A stretch of 64,000 nt of DNA from Rubrivivax sp. (lineage in GTDB: Bacteria > Pseudomonadota > Gammaproteobacteria > Burkholderiales > Burkholderiaceae_C). How positions within the stretch are numbered: position 1 is the stretch's first letter; every line of letters starts with the position of its first letter. The notes under the pieces were generated by a model. It saw nothing but the letters and a program-made list of their open reading frames with translations, made no database searches and was not told the DNA's origin. The stretch lies in the NCBI GenBank assembly GCA_027484825.1, contig JAIXSE010000021.1:434001-498000 (forward strand), read 5' to 3'. The position numbers and the translations under genes were made by a program. This document shows, one piece after another, positions 7,666 to 16,547 of this stretch.

Positions 7666-8490
7666 TCAGGCCGCGCCCTTGCGCCGGGGCGGCCAGGGAA
7701 TGAAGGCGCTGGTGCGGGCGATGTAGTCGCGGTAGGCGGGGCGGCGCTCGCCGATGTCCTTTTCCAGCAGGCTCACGCCGGACACCTTCAGCAGCAGCAC
7801 CGTCATCAGCAAGGGGGAGACCAGGGCCCACAGGCCGGACAGTCCCGCGCCCGACAAGGCCATCAGCCCCACGCCCCACCACAGGCAGCATTCGCCGAAG
7901 TAGTTGGGATGGCGGCTGTAGCGCCACAAGCCGGTGTCCAGCACCCGGTCGCCCTGGCGGGGCACCCGGCGAAAGCGCGCCAGTTGCGCGTCCGCCACCG
8001 CTTCCATCAGGACGCCCACGGCCGCCACGACGGCGCCCAGCGTGTCCAGCGGTCCCCAGTCGGAACGCTCCAGGCCGGCAGCCGCCAGGAAGGGCAGGCT
8101 CACCATCCAGCCCAGCACCGCCTGCAGCAGGAACACCAGGTAGAAACTCTTGAAGGCAAAGCCCGGCTGGTTGCGCTCACGCATCTCGCGATAACGCCGG
8201 TCTTCGCCATGGCCCCAGTTGCGCACGGTGATGTAGACCCCCAGGCGCACCGCCCAGGCCAGGGTGATGGCCGCCATCACCAGCGTGCGGGCGTCGGCGC
8301 CCAGGCGCCACACATACCAAAGGGCCGGTGCCGTGATGAACACCGACCAGACGCGGTCCGCCACGCTGGCGTCCCGCAGGGGCAGGCTGATCAGCCAGGT
8401 CGGCAGGGCGATGAGCACGCAGATCAGCAGCCCGCCGCCGGCAGCGGCCCACAGGCTGGAGGGGTGGAGCACGGCGTCGAGGAAGTCCAT
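7666..8490 (-). CDS. DUF1295 / steroid 5-alpha-reductase-like membrane protein
   Basis: This 274-residue protein has six to seven membrane helices and the C-terminal signature DTGLWRYSRHPNYFGECCLWWG, shared by DUF1295 proteins, isoprenylcysteine methyltransferases and 5-alpha-reductases. The family probably reduces or modifies a lipid double bond in the membrane; the substrate is unknown. I chose ATG 8490 over the GTG at 8517 because it is the first ATG and gives an N-terminus directly before the first helix. It follows the CFA-like gene in the RpoE-ChrR-linked operon. Confidence 0.87.
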   Translation of the reverse strand: MDFLDAVLHPSSLWAAAGGGLLICVLIALPTWLISLPLRDASVADRVWSVFITAPALWYVWRLGADARTLVMAAITLAWAVRLGVYITVRNWGHGEDRRYREMRERNQPGFAFKSFYLVFLLQAVLGWMVSLPFLAAAGLERSDWGPLDTLGAVVAAVGVLMEAVADAQLARFRRVPRQGDRVLDTGLWRYSRHPNYFGECCLWWGVGLMALSGAGLSGLWALVSPLLMTVLLLKVSGVSLLEKDIGERRPAYRDYIARTSAFIPWPPRRKGAA

Positions 8491-8577
8491 GGCGAGGGTC
8501 GGCAAGGGTGGCAGCACCGGGATGGGCTGCAGTCACAGGGGCAAGGGAGGCGCCAGCGCAGAAGCGCGGGCGCCATC

Positions 8578-8657
8578 GTCAGCGTCAGCGTCAGCGTCAG
8601 CGCAGTGGCAGTTGCCAAGCACCTGGCACTGGCACGGGCACTGGCACTGACACTGGT
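8578..8657. repeat. Hexanucleotide tandem repeats (GTCAGC)4 and degenerate (CTGGCA)n
   Basis: Four exact GTCAGC units occupy 8578-8601 and a degenerate CTGGCA run occupies 8624-8657, in the 191-bp gap between the CFA-like gene and the DUF1295 gene. They are on the operon's transcript. Slippage could change the spacing; no hairpin terminator is evident here. Confidence 0.7.
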
Positions 8658-8681
8658 AGCGGTGGGCGCAGGGCCGACCGC

Positions 8682-9743
8682 TCAGCGGCGCGGCGCGAAG
8701 AGATAGTGGCTGACCCACCATTGCTGGCCCTGGTCATACGCAAACAGCTCCTGCACCGACAGCAGGAACAACCGCCAGCGCTGCCACCACATCGGGGCCT
8801 GCGCCGCGCCGTAAACGGACTCCAGCACCGGCATCACCGCCAGACGGTTGGCATCGAACTTCTCCAGCCAGGCGCCGGCGGTGCGCGCATAGTGCCGGCC
8901 GTCCCAGCGCCACTGCTGCTGCAGCGCCAGATCACCCTGGCAGCGCAGGGCCAGATCGTCACTGGGCATCATGCCGCCGGAGAAGAAATACTGGCTCATC
9001 CAGTCGGTGTCATCCCGGACCTCAAAGGCATAGGGGGCGCCGCGGTGGGCGAAGACATGCATGAAGAAGCGGCCATCGTCCTTCAGCCAGCGCGAGACCT
9101 TGCGGAAGGCCTGCGGCCAGTTGCGCAGATGCTCGAACATCTCGACGGAGACGATGCGGTCGAACTGTCCGTCCATGCCGCCGTCGTCGCCCAGGCGGTT
9201 GAAGTCCATGGTCAGCACCTGCAGGTTGTGCAGGCCGCGCTCCTGGGCACGGGCCAGGATGAATTCGCGCTGAGACGCGGAATTGGAGACGGCGGTGATC
9301 CGTGATTGCGGGTAGTGCGCCGCCATCCACAGGCTCATCGAGCCCCATCCGCAGCCCAGTTCCAGAATGGTCTGACCGTCCGCCAGGCCCGCCCGCGTGG
9401 CGGTTTCCTGCAGGGCGGCGGCTTCGGCCTGTTCCAGCGTGGCAACGCCCTCGGGCCACCAGCAGCAGCTGTATTTCAGATGCGGGCCCAGCATGTTGAG
9501 ATAGAGCGCGGCCGGTAGTTCGTAGTGCTGTTCATTGGCCTTTTCCGGCACCAGCGCCAGGGCGGACCGGTCCAGCGAGGCCAGGAACTGCGCCGTCAAC
9601 TGCGCCGCCGACTCCGCATGGCGGGCCTGTGATTCATCCAGCCGCTGGCGCAGCAGCTGGCGAATACCGGCGCGCAGCGCCACATCGGGCAGCAGGCCGC
9701 GTTCGGCCATCTGGACGGCGAGGGAGGAGAGTTTGAGAGTCAT
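8682..9743 (-). CDS. CFA-family SAM-dependent methyltransferase (second homologue)
   Basis: This 353-residue protein is homologous to cyclopropane fatty acid synthase: HYELPAALYLNMLGPHLKYSC precedes SAM motif I (ILELGCGWGSMSLWMA), and FDRIVSVEMFEHLRNW and YFFSGGMMPS follow. Unlike the first CFA gene it keeps Cys in the YSC motif. Proteins of this type in RpoE/ChrR regulons methylate unsaturated fatty acids; one Rhodobacter member acts in furan fatty acid synthesis. A similar role here is inference. The start is ATG 9743; the open frame runs 60 codons further upstream, but the ECF promoter 9773-9802 lies inside that extension. It is the first gene of a leftward operon. Confidence 0.85.
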   Translation of the reverse strand: MTLKLSSLAVQMAERGLLPDVALRAGIRQLLRQRLDESQARHAESAAQLTAQFLASLDRSALALVPEKANEQHYELPAALYLNMLGPHLKYSCCWWPEGVATLEQAEAAALQETATRAGLADGQTILELGCGWGSMSLWMAAHYPQSRITAVSNSASQREFILARAQERGLHNLQVLTMDFNRLGDDGGMDGQFDRIVSVEMFEHLRNWPQAFRKVSRWLKDDGRFFMHVFAHRGAPYAFEVRDDTDWMSQYFFSGGMMPSDDLALRCQGDLALQQQWRWDGRHYARTAGAWLEKFDANRLAVMPVLESVYGAAQAPMWWQRWRLFLLSVQELFAYDQGQQWWVSHYLFAPRR

Positions 9744-10128
9744 GGGGCGCTTGTTCTCGTGGAGCTTGTGCACTTGTACGCGCGACCCGGGCTGCTGGAT
9801 CTGAGGGAAAACGCAATTCGGCGCTGAACAGGTGGTGCCCAGTGCGGGGAACGCGGGGCACGCCGGGGCCATCGTGGAGACGCCGGAGAGACTCCGGGGA
9901 TGCATCGACGAATCGAGAAGCACGCAGTGGAGGTGGGCAGGCGAGCGGGAAGAGGGGCGGGAAGAGGGGCGGCAAGTGAAGCGCCCTCAATGTCACCAGC
10001 ACGGGAGGGACTGTCATTTGGGCATTCATGGGAAGCGCTTTTAGCGATTCAGTCACGATTGGTCCGCCATAAATATCAATCTCAAGCGCGGCGCCCTCGT
10101 ATAGTGATGGCATCAGAGAGGTAGAGCC
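9744..10128. other. Divergent intergenic region (ECF promoter plus receiver-gene leader)
   Basis: The left part holds the ECF promoter for the leftward CFA-like gene. A 12-bp unit (GCGGGAAGAGGG) is repeated twice in tandem at 9945-9968. The right 100 bp are AT-richer, with TATAGT at 10100-10105 as a possible -10 and AGAGAGG as the ribosome site for the gene at 10129. I see no further gene here. Confidence 0.5.
9773..9802 (-). promoter_or_regulatory. ECF-type promoter for the CFA-like-DUF1295-DUF6134-like operon
   Basis: On the minus strand AGATCC, an 18-bp spacer ending in CGCG, and TACAAG mirror the promoter at 4664-4693; the stretch CGCGCGTACAAGTG is identical in both. The -10 ends 29 bases before ATG 9743. 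This ties the operon to the sigma factor at 4813. Confidence 0.7.
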
Positions 10129-10500
10129 ATGAAAAAAGTGCTGGTGGTGGACGACCACGCCGATATCCGTCGACTGATTCGCCTGACGCTGGACTTCGAG
10201 GACTTCGAGGTGCGTGAGGCGCCGGACGGTCCCGGCGCGCTGACGGTGTTGCAGGACTGGACCCCGGACGCCATCCTCATCGACGTGATGATGCCCGGCA
10301 TGGACGGCTTCACCCTGTGCCGCACCATTCGCGCGCAACCCAGCACGTCGCACATCCCGGTGCTGTTCCTCAGCGCCCGCGGGCATGCGCGCGACACCGA
10401 CGAAGGGCTCAAGGCCGGCGGCAGCGCCTACCTGATCAAGCCCTTCAGTCCTCTGCAATTGATTCACGAATTGAGCCGGGCCAGCGCCAAGGCCGCTTGA
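10129..10500 (+). CDS. Single-domain response regulator (CheY-like receiver)
   Basis: This 123-residue protein is only a receiver domain: acidic pocket VVDDH (D8-D9), phosphoacceptor D52 in ILIDVMMPGMDG, and K in AYLIKPF. It has no output domain. The next gene overlaps its stop codon (TGATG) and encodes an HD-GYP phosphodiesterase, so the two look like an RpfG-type regulator split into two polypeptides. The histidine kinase at 12186 is a plausible phosphodonor by operon context. Confidence 0.9.
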   Translation: MKKVLVVDDHADIRRLIRLTLDFEDFEVREAPDGPGALTVLQDWTPDAILIDVMMPGMDGFTLCRTIRAQPSTSHIPVLFLSARGHARDTDEGLKAGGSAYLIKPFSPLQLIHELSRASAKAA

Positions 10501-11249
10501 TGACCGTCCCCATGTCCGACACCAATTCTTATGACGCGCAGGCGTTTGCGCAAATGGAGCGCATCGTCTCCGACCTGCGCATCATGTATCGTGAACGCAA
10601 TGAAGCCCTGCGTCAGGTGACCCGGGCGCATCACGATGCCCTGATGCGACTGGCCCGGGCCGCCGAATTCCGAGATGACGATACCGGCGTGCACATATTC
10701 CGCATCGGTTATCTGGCCGAGGCCCTGGCGATCAAGCTGGGGCAGGGCGAGGCCTTTGCGCGTCTGCTGCGCAGTGCCGCGCCCATGCATGACATCGGCA
10801 AGATCGGCATTCCGGACCATGTGCTCAAGAAGCAGGGGCCGCTGACGGTGGAGGAGCGGGCGATCATGAACCGTCACCCGGAGATCGGCGCCGACATCCT
10901 GGGCCGGTCCAACATCCCGGTCTTCCTGCTGGCGGCCGAGGTGGCCCTTTGCCACCATGAGCGCTGGAACGGCCTGGGGTATCCGCGCGGCCTCAAGGGC
11001 GAGGACATTCCGATCTCTGCCCGCATCGTGGCCGTGGCCGATTTCTTCGATGCCCTGGCCATGGACCGCTGCTACCGGCCCGCCTTTGCGCCCGAGGTGG
11101 CCCTGGGCATGCTGCAGGCGGAAAGCGGCAAGGCCTTCGACCCGCAGGTGGTGCAGGCCTTCACCGACCATTTTGAAGAACTGCTGGCGCTGCGGGCCCG
11201 CATCAATGCCGCCCCGCCGACCCACGACGAACTGCTGGGCAGCCTCTGA
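10500..11249 (+). CDS. HD-GYP domain cyclic-di-GMP phosphodiesterase
   Basis: This 249-residue protein carries the HD-GYP domain that hydrolyses cyclic di-GMP. Visible motifs are GVHIFRIGYLAEAL, the HD pair in MHDIGKIGIPD, HPEIG, CHHERWNGLGYPRGL (the GYP loop) and ISARIVAVADFFDAL. An N-terminal coiled segment (MERIVSDLRIMYRERNEAL) precedes it; there is no receiver. Start is ATG 10500, overlapping the receiver gene's stop; ATG 10512 is a possible alternative. It is probably controlled by the adjacent receiver protein and lowers c-di-GMP in response to the downstream sensor genes. Confidence 0.9.
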   Translation: MTVPMSDTNSYDAQAFAQMERIVSDLRIMYRERNEALRQVTRAHHDALMRLARAAEFRDDDTGVHIFRIGYLAEALAIKLGQGEAFARLLRSAAPMHDIGKIGIPDHVLKKQGPLTVEERAIMNRHPEIGADILGRSNIPVFLLAAEVALCHHERWNGLGYPRGLKGEDIPISARIVAVADFFDALAMDRCYRPAFAPEVALGMLQAESGKAFDPQVVQAFTDHFEELLALRARINAAPPTHDELLGSL

Positions 11250-11276
11250 GCAACGGCCCGGACACAGGGAGCCTTC

Positions 11277-12182
11277 ATGCCAACGAACGCTATGCATCGG
11301 CCCTCGCGACCCTCGTCGCGCTCTTCTCAGGCGCTGAGCCCGGCTTGGCGGGGCTTGGCCCTGTGCCTGGCGGCCGCCTTCTGCCTGAGCGGCATGAGCG
11401 GCGTCAGCCGGGCCGCCGCGCCTGAGCCGCCGCCGCCGCCCCCGTCAGCCGACCTCTCCGTTCCGGTGCTCACCCGCCTCAAGGCCAGCGGTGAACTGCC
11501 GGTCTGCATCTGGCCGGACTACTACGGCATCACCTTCCGCAATCCCTACACCGGCCAGCTCAGCGGCATCGATGTCGAGCTGTCCGAGGCCTTTGCCAAG
11601 GACCTCGGGGTCAAGCTCCGCTATGTGGAGTCGTCCTTCGCCACGGTGATCGACGACGTCACCAAAGGCCGCTGCGACATTGCCATGTTCGCCATCGGCG
11701 TGACACCTCAGCGCCGCGAACGACTGGCCTTCAGCGCGGCCTATCTGCAAAGCGACATCTATGGCATCACCACCCGGTCCAGCCGCCTGGTGAAGACCTG
11801 GGACGACATCGACCAGCCCGGCGTGGCGGTCGCGGTGCAGGCCGGCACCTTCATGGAGCCGGTGATGACCGAGCGCCTGAAGCAGGCGCGGCTGGTCGTC
11901 ATCCGTCCGCCCAAAACGCGCGAGGCCGAACTGGCCGCCGGGCGGATCGACGTCTTCATGACCGACTATCCCTACAGCCGCCGCTTGCTGGAGAACGCCG
12001 ATTGGATGCGCCTCATCCCGCCGCCCAAGCCCTTCCACGTGCTGCCCTATGCCTATGCGGTGCGTCCCGGTGACGAGGCCTGGCTGACCCGCATCAACAG
12101 CTTTGTTGCGGCCATCAAGGCCGATGGCCGTCTGGCCGCTGCCGCCCGCCGCAACGGACTGACCGACATCCTGGCCCGCTGA
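11277..12182 (+). CDS. Periplasmic amino-acid-type substrate-binding protein
   Basis: This 301-residue exported protein has an N-terminal hydrophobic signal (LALCLAAAFCLSGMSGVSRAAA) and then a type II periplasmic binding fold like that of polar amino acid ABC transporters: PYTGQLSGIDVELSEAFAKDLGV, VIDDVTKGRCDIAM and GVTPQRRERLAFSAAY. No ABC permease or ATPase genes accompany it. It lies 27 bp after the HD-GYP gene and 3 bp before a histidine kinase gene, so it may act as a ligand-binding partner of that sensor. The ribosome site is CAGGGAG. Confidence 0.85.
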   Translation: MPTNAMHRPSRPSSRSSQALSPAWRGLALCLAAAFCLSGMSGVSRAAAPEPPPPPPSADLSVPVLTRLKASGELPVCIWPDYYGITFRNPYTGQLSGIDVELSEAFAKDLGVKLRYVESSFATVIDDVTKGRCDIAMFAIGVTPQRRERLAFSAAYLQSDIYGITTRSSRLVKTWDDIDQPGVAVAVQAGTFMEPVMTERLKQARLVVIRPPKTREAELAAGRIDVFMTDYPYSRRLLENADWMRLIPPPKPFHVLPYAYAVRPGDEAWLTRINSFVAAIKADGRLAAAARRNGLTDILAR

Positions 12183-12185
12183 GCC

Positions 12186-14666
12186 ATGACCGTGCGCCGC
12201 CCGCAAACCCTCTCGCTGGTGTGGCTGGCGCGCGGGGTCGGTGCGTCCCTGGCGCTGGCTGCGGCGCTGGGCGTCGGCTTCCTGACCTGGCAAAGCCGCA
12301 ATGAGGCGCTGGAGGCGGCCCAGGAGCGCAGCCGGCTGATCGCCCGGGTGCTGGAAGACCATGCCACCCAGACCCTGGAGTCCGCCGCACTGGCCTTGAC
12401 CACCGTGGGCGATGCGATCCGCACGCAGCCGGTCGTCGACCCGGCGCATGTCTCCCAAATGCTGGGTCAGATGCTGCTGGCCCAGCCGACCCTTCGCGAA
12501 GCGGCGCTGCTGAGCGAAAGCGGACAGGTGCTCAGCAGCTCGGCCGGCCATCCACCCGGCAGTCTGGTCCGCATGGCCGAATGGGGGCCGCTGCCCGTGG
12601 GCGACGGCAAGGTCACCCTCATGCACCTGCAGGGCGGGCGTGGTCTGCTGGACGGACGGCGCCCGCAGCGTATCGACCAGGTGTCCTATCTGCCGCTGGT
12701 GATGCCCTTCCAGTCGCATGCACGGCGCCTGTACCTGGTGGCGTTGGTCAATCCCGATGCGCTCGCCAATTACCAGCAGGGCGTGGCGGAGCCGGAATGG
12801 CATGCGGGCCTGTTCAGCTACGGGGGACAACTGCTCGCGGCAACCACCGAGTTTCCGCTCAAGCCCGGCTCCTGGCAGCAGGCGCACCGGCTGTTCCGCG
12901 AGGCGCTGCCGGCGCAGGCCATCGGCGGCTGGCAGGGCCCAGGATTCAGCGACGGCCAGCAACTGCTGACCTATCGGGTCTCCCGCTCGCGCCCGATGGT
13001 GGTGGTCGTGGAGCAGGAGCGCAGCCGTCTGCTGGCGGACTGGCGCGAGAGCCTTTGGTGGAATGCCGGCGCACTGCTGGTGATGGAACTGCTGATCCTG
13101 GGGGGCATGGCGGCCACACTTCGGGCGCTGTCGACCCGGGCGCAGGCGCAGCGGGTGCTGGATGAGGCCTATGCCAAGCTCTCCGCCAGCGAGCAGGAGA
13201 TGTCGCTGGTGCTGCGCAGCATCCAGGAGCTGATCTTTCGCACCAATGCAGATGGCGAGCTGGTGTTCGTCAATGCCCGCTGGGGGCTGCTCACCCGCGA
13301 GCCGACCCAGAAGATCCTCGGACGCAAGATTTCCAGCCTCGCGGTCCCGGGAGACCGGGCCCAGGTGGAGCGGCTGTTCTCCGATGCGACCCCGGACGGC
13401 GTGCGGCATGCGGAGGTGAGCGTGCCGGTCTCGCCGGGGCAATTGCGCCGCTTCTCGATGGCCGTGGTGCCCCTGCGCACCGGCGACCGGATCGACGGGT
13501 ATGCCGGCTCGGCGGTGGACGTCACCGAGCGCTATGAGGCCGAGGCCCGTCTGCAGCAGCAGTTGCATCTGGTGGCGCTGCTGCTGGAACTCAGTCCGCA
13601 GCCCACCTCCATGGTGGACCGGGAAGGCTGCTATGTGACCGTCAACCGCGCCTGGGAAGACTTCACCGGTCGCCGCCGCGAGGACGTAGTGGGCCGACCG
13701 GTGGACCGCCATCTGCCGGAGTGCGGCATGGAGCCGCCCACCTCCGACTGGGTGCCGATGGAAGGCATCCAGGGCCAGAGCCTGCTGCGCTACGAGACCC
13801 AGTTCTATGACCGCAATCACGACTGCCGCGATGTGGTGCAGTCCAAGGTGGTCGTCCCCGGCGACGAGAACGGGCCGGCCGGTGTGCTGTTCACCCTGAC
13901 CGATGTGTCCGAGTTCCGACGCGCCGAACGGGCCACGATGGAAGCCAAGGAGGCCGCGGAAGAGGCCTCGCGGGTCAAGTCGGAGTTCATTGCCAACATG
14001 AGCCATGAACTGCGCACACCGCTGCAATCGATCATCGGCTATTCGGAGCTGGGGCGCAGTCGCGGCGAGGCCACCTGTCCCAAGCTGTCCGCCATGTTCG
14101 GGGACATTCACGATTCCGGTCGCCGCATGCTGGACCTGGTCAACGACCTGCTGGATGTGTCGGCGCTGGAGAGCGGCGTCGGCACCTTCAGCCTGGAGCG
14201 CTGCGACATCCGGCCGCACATCACGGCGGTGGTGCGAGAGCTCAAGCCGTTGATGGCGGCGCGACGCCTGACGCTGGACATGTCCCAGGCGCCCGAGCCG
14301 CTGGTGGCGCGGGTCGACCCGCTGCGGTTCCAGCAGGTCATTCGCAATGTGCTGGCCAATGCCATCCGGTTCTCGCCGGAAGGCAGCGCCATCACCGTGC
14401 GGTCCCTGCGGCAGTCGCAGGGGCATGCGCATCTGGCCATCATGGACCGCGGACCGGGCATCCCGGAGCCGGAGCTCGAGCGCATCTTCGACGCCTTCGT
14501 GCAGTCCAGTGCGACCAGCACCGGCGCGGGCGGGACCGGCCTGGGCCTGGCCATCTGCCGCAAGATCATGTCGGCCCTGGGCGGCCATATCTATGCCGAG
14601 AACCGTCCGGGCGGCGGCGCGGTGTTCCATGTGCTGATGCCGCTGGGCGTGGTGGCCGAGATCTGA
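12186..14666 (+). CDS. Membrane PAS-domain sensor histidine kinase
   Basis: This 826-residue kinase has an N-terminal membrane helix (about residues 15-35), a roughly 250-residue periplasmic sensor region, a second helix (ALLVMELLILGGMAATL, near residue 300), two PAS domains (about 330-450 and 455-580), a HisKA domain with H607 in MSHELRTPLQ, and a HATPase domain (N box NVLANAIRF, D in MDRGPGIP, GTGLGLAICRKIM). It lacks its own receiver, so the single receiver at 10129 is the likely partner. It may sense a ligand through the adjacent periplasmic binding protein. Confidence 0.9.
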   Translation: MTVRRPQTLSLVWLARGVGASLALAAALGVGFLTWQSRNEALEAAQERSRLIARVLEDHATQTLESAALALTTVGDAIRTQPVVDPAHVSQMLGQMLLAQPTLREAALLSESGQVLSSSAGHPPGSLVRMAEWGPLPVGDGKVTLMHLQGGRGLLDGRRPQRIDQVSYLPLVMPFQSHARRLYLVALVNPDALANYQQGVAEPEWHAGLFSYGGQLLAATTEFPLKPGSWQQAHRLFREALPAQAIGGWQGPGFSDGQQLLTYRVSRSRPMVVVVEQERSRLLADWRESLWWNAGALLVMELLILGGMAATLRALSTRAQAQRVLDEAYAKLSASEQEMSLVLRSIQELIFRTNADGELVFVNARWGLLTREPTQKILGRKISSLAVPGDRAQVERLFSDATPDGVRHAEVSVPVSPGQLRRFSMAVVPLRTGDRIDGYAGSAVDVTERYEAEARLQQQLHLVALLLELSPQPTSMVDREGCYVTVNRAWEDFTGRRREDVVGRPVDRHLPECGMEPPTSDWVPMEGIQGQSLLRYETQFYDRNHDCRDVVQSKVVVPGDENGPAGVLFTLTDVSEFRRAERATMEAKEAAEEASRVKSEFIANMSHELRTPLQSIIGYSELGRSRGEATCPKLSAMFGDIHDSGRRMLDLVNDLLDVSALESGVGTFSLERCDIRPHITAVVRELKPLMAARRLTLDMSQAPEPLVARVDPLRFQQVIRNVLANAIRFSPEGSAITVRSLRQSQGHAHLAIMDRGPGIPEPELERIFDAFVQSSATSTGAGGTGLGLAICRKIMSALGGHIYAENRPGGGAVFHVLMPLGVVAEI

Positions 14667-14673
14667 CGGGCGT

Positions 14674-14697
14674 GGATGGGCCGGGTCAGGCCCGTCC
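14674..14697 (+). terminator. Hairpin terminator after the histidine kinase operon
   Basis: GGATGGGCC and GGCCCGTCC pair over nine bases with one G-T, around a 6-nt loop, eight bases past the stop codon at 14666. A T-rich stretch (GCATTTTTCC) follows at a short distance. Confidence 0.55.
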
Positions 14698-14912
14698 AGC
14701 TGTTTCGCGCATTTTTCCGCGCGGCTCGCACTTTGTCGGTGTCAGTAATATCACTTCGATCATTTGTCTCTTTCCGTCGCCTACATTGTTCTGGCGAGTC
14801 GCTCCTGCACGCTTTCATCCGCGTGCTGAGTCGTCACCATCGCGCCCATGCCGATTCGCCGTGGTCGCAGCTTTCGCAGGCGTTGGACACGCCAGGGAGA
14901 AGAGGAGAGACC

Positions 14913-16478
14913 ATGTTCAAGCTTTATCGGCTGTCGATGCGCCAACTGCTGGTGCTGTCCTTTACCTTCCAGCTGACCTTGCTGCTGATGGTCGCTCTCT
15001 ATGCGGGTTATGGCCTGAGCGGGGCGCAGCATCGGCTGCAGACCATGGTGGGTGAGGAACTCCAGCGCGCCATGCTGGGCCGTGACGTCCGCGCGGCCGC
15101 CAGTGCACGCGCCATTGCCGCGCGCAACATTGTCCTGGCGCCGAATGCCGCGCAGCAGGAAGAGGAACGCACCGCCGTGCTCGCCGCCCACGAACGCGTT
15201 GTGAAGAGCCTGGACAAACTGCGCGACGCGCTTTCCCGCAACGATGTCTCCGCGGAAGAGCGCTCCCACTTCCAGCACATGGTCGAGGTGGAGACGCAAT
15301 ATGGCCGCGTGGCCCTGGCCATCGTGGACATGGCGCTGCAAGGGCAGCGGGAGCAGGCTGTCAACAAGATGAATGCCGAATGCCGGCCCTTGCTCAAGCA
15401 GTTGATCCAGGCCACCTCGGCCTACACCTCGTTCATCACCGCCGCCAGCAACGAGGAAATGCGCCAGACCACTGCCAGCATGGAACGCCAGCGTTTCACC
15501 ACTGCGGGCATCACGCTGCTGGCGGTGCTGGCAGCGATTTGGCTGTCGGTGATCATCACGCGTCGTCTGCTGCGGTCCCTCGGGGTCGATCCGGGCGTGC
15601 TGCGCGAGATTGCTGACCGACTGGCCTCCGGTGACCTGAGCGACTCGCCCGACGTGCGGGACGCACCGTCCCACAGCGTGCTGGCCTCCTTGACCAAGAT
15701 GCAGCGCTCGCTGGCCGGCATCGTCTCCCAGGTGCGAACCAGCGCCCTGGCCATTGCGGAGGACGCCGCGCAGATCGCGGCCGGGAATCAGGACCTGTCC
15801 GAGCGCACCGACAATCAGGTGAGCAAGCTGCGCCACACCTCCTCGTCGATGACGCAGGTCACCGATTCAGCCCGGGGCACGTCGCTCCACGCGGTCGAGG
15901 CCACCCAATTGGCCCAGTCCGCCCAGACGGCGGCCCAGCGGGGCGGCGCGGTGGTCACCCAGGTGGTCACCACCATGGACGACATCTCCAGCCAGTCCAC
16001 CCGGATGATGGAGATGGTGGGCCTGATCGAGGCCATTGCCTTCCAGACCAACCTGCTGGCCCTGAATGCGGCGGTGGAGGCGGCGCGGGCCGGCACCCAT
16101 GGCAAGGGGTTTGCGGTGGTGGCGTCGGAGGTGCGGGTGTTGGCCCAGCGCAGCGCCGAGGCCGCCAAGGAGATCAAGACCCTGATCGATGCGAATGTGG
16201 CCAGTGTGTCGACCGGGAGCCAGTTGGCCACGTCGGCGGGCTCGGCCATTGGCGACATCGTAGGCCAGGTCAACCGGCTGGCCGCCCTGATCGGCGACAT
16301 CAGCGAGGCCGCACAGCGCCAGACCCAAGAGATTGAAAGCGCCACCGATGACGTCGGCAGCGTGGATGCGGATTCACAGAAGAACGCGGTGCTGGTGGGC
16401 CGGATGGCAGCCGCTGCACACAGCTTGAACAGTCAGACCAAGGCGCTGGCCTCGGCCGTGGTGCTGTTCAAGGCTTGA
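14913..16478 (+). CDS. Methyl-accepting chemotaxis protein
   Basis: This 521-residue receptor has membrane helix 1 ([21 protein letters not shown]), a four-helix-bundle periplasmic domain of about 170 residues, membrane helix 2 ([22 protein letters not shown]), a HAMP region, and the signalling hairpin tip ([19 protein letters not shown], then [23 protein letters not shown]). I chose ATG 14913, with AGGAGAG upstream and the membrane helix directly following; the open frame continues upstream without plausible protein sequence. It stands alone between the kinase operon and the convergent secretion operon. Confidence 0.9.
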   Translation: MFKLYRLSMRQLLVLSFTFQLTLLLMVALYAGYGLSGAQHRLQTMVGEELQRAMLGRDVRAAASARAIAARNIVLAPNAAQQEEERTAVLAAHERVVKSLDKLRDALSRNDVSAEERSHFQHMVEVETQYGRVALAIVDMALQGQREQAVNKMNAECRPLLKQLIQATSAYTSFITAASNEEMRQTTASMERQRFTTAGITLLAVLAAIWLSVIITRRLLRSLGVDPGVLREIADRLASGDLSDSPDVRDAPSHSVLASLTKMQRSLAGIVSQVRTSALAIAEDAAQIAAGNQDLSERTDNQVSKLRHTSSSMTQVTDSARGTSLHAVEATQLAQSAQTAAQRGGAVVTQVVTTMDDISSQSTRMMEMVGLIEAIAFQTNLLALNAAVEAARAGTHGKGFAVVASEVRVLAQRSAEAAKEIKTLIDANVASVSTGSQLATSAGSAIGDIVGQVNRLAALIGDISEAAQRQTQEIESATDDVGSVDADSQKNAVLVGRMAAAAHSLNSQTKALASAVVLFKA

Positions 16479-16503
16479 TCAGACGACGTTGGGAACCGTC
16501 GAA

Positions 16504-16531
16504 GCGGCCCGCGCCTCACAGCGTGGGCCGC
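16504..16531. terminator. Bidirectional hairpin between convergent operons
   Basis: GCGGCCCGCG and CGTGGGCCGC form a 10-bp stem with one mismatch around an 8-nt loop, placed between the chemoreceptor stop (16478) and the stop of the leftward M50 gene (16548). GTTGTTG follows on the plus strand. Confidence 0.5.
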
Positions 16532-16547
16532 GCTGTTGTTGCGACCG

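Noticed and set aside
11445-14630. Very long antisense open frame over the binding protein and kinase genes
   Set aside because: High GC gives long open frames opposite real genes; the product is Gln/His/Gly-rich without domains, while the sense strand encodes clear PAS, HisKA and HATPase domains.
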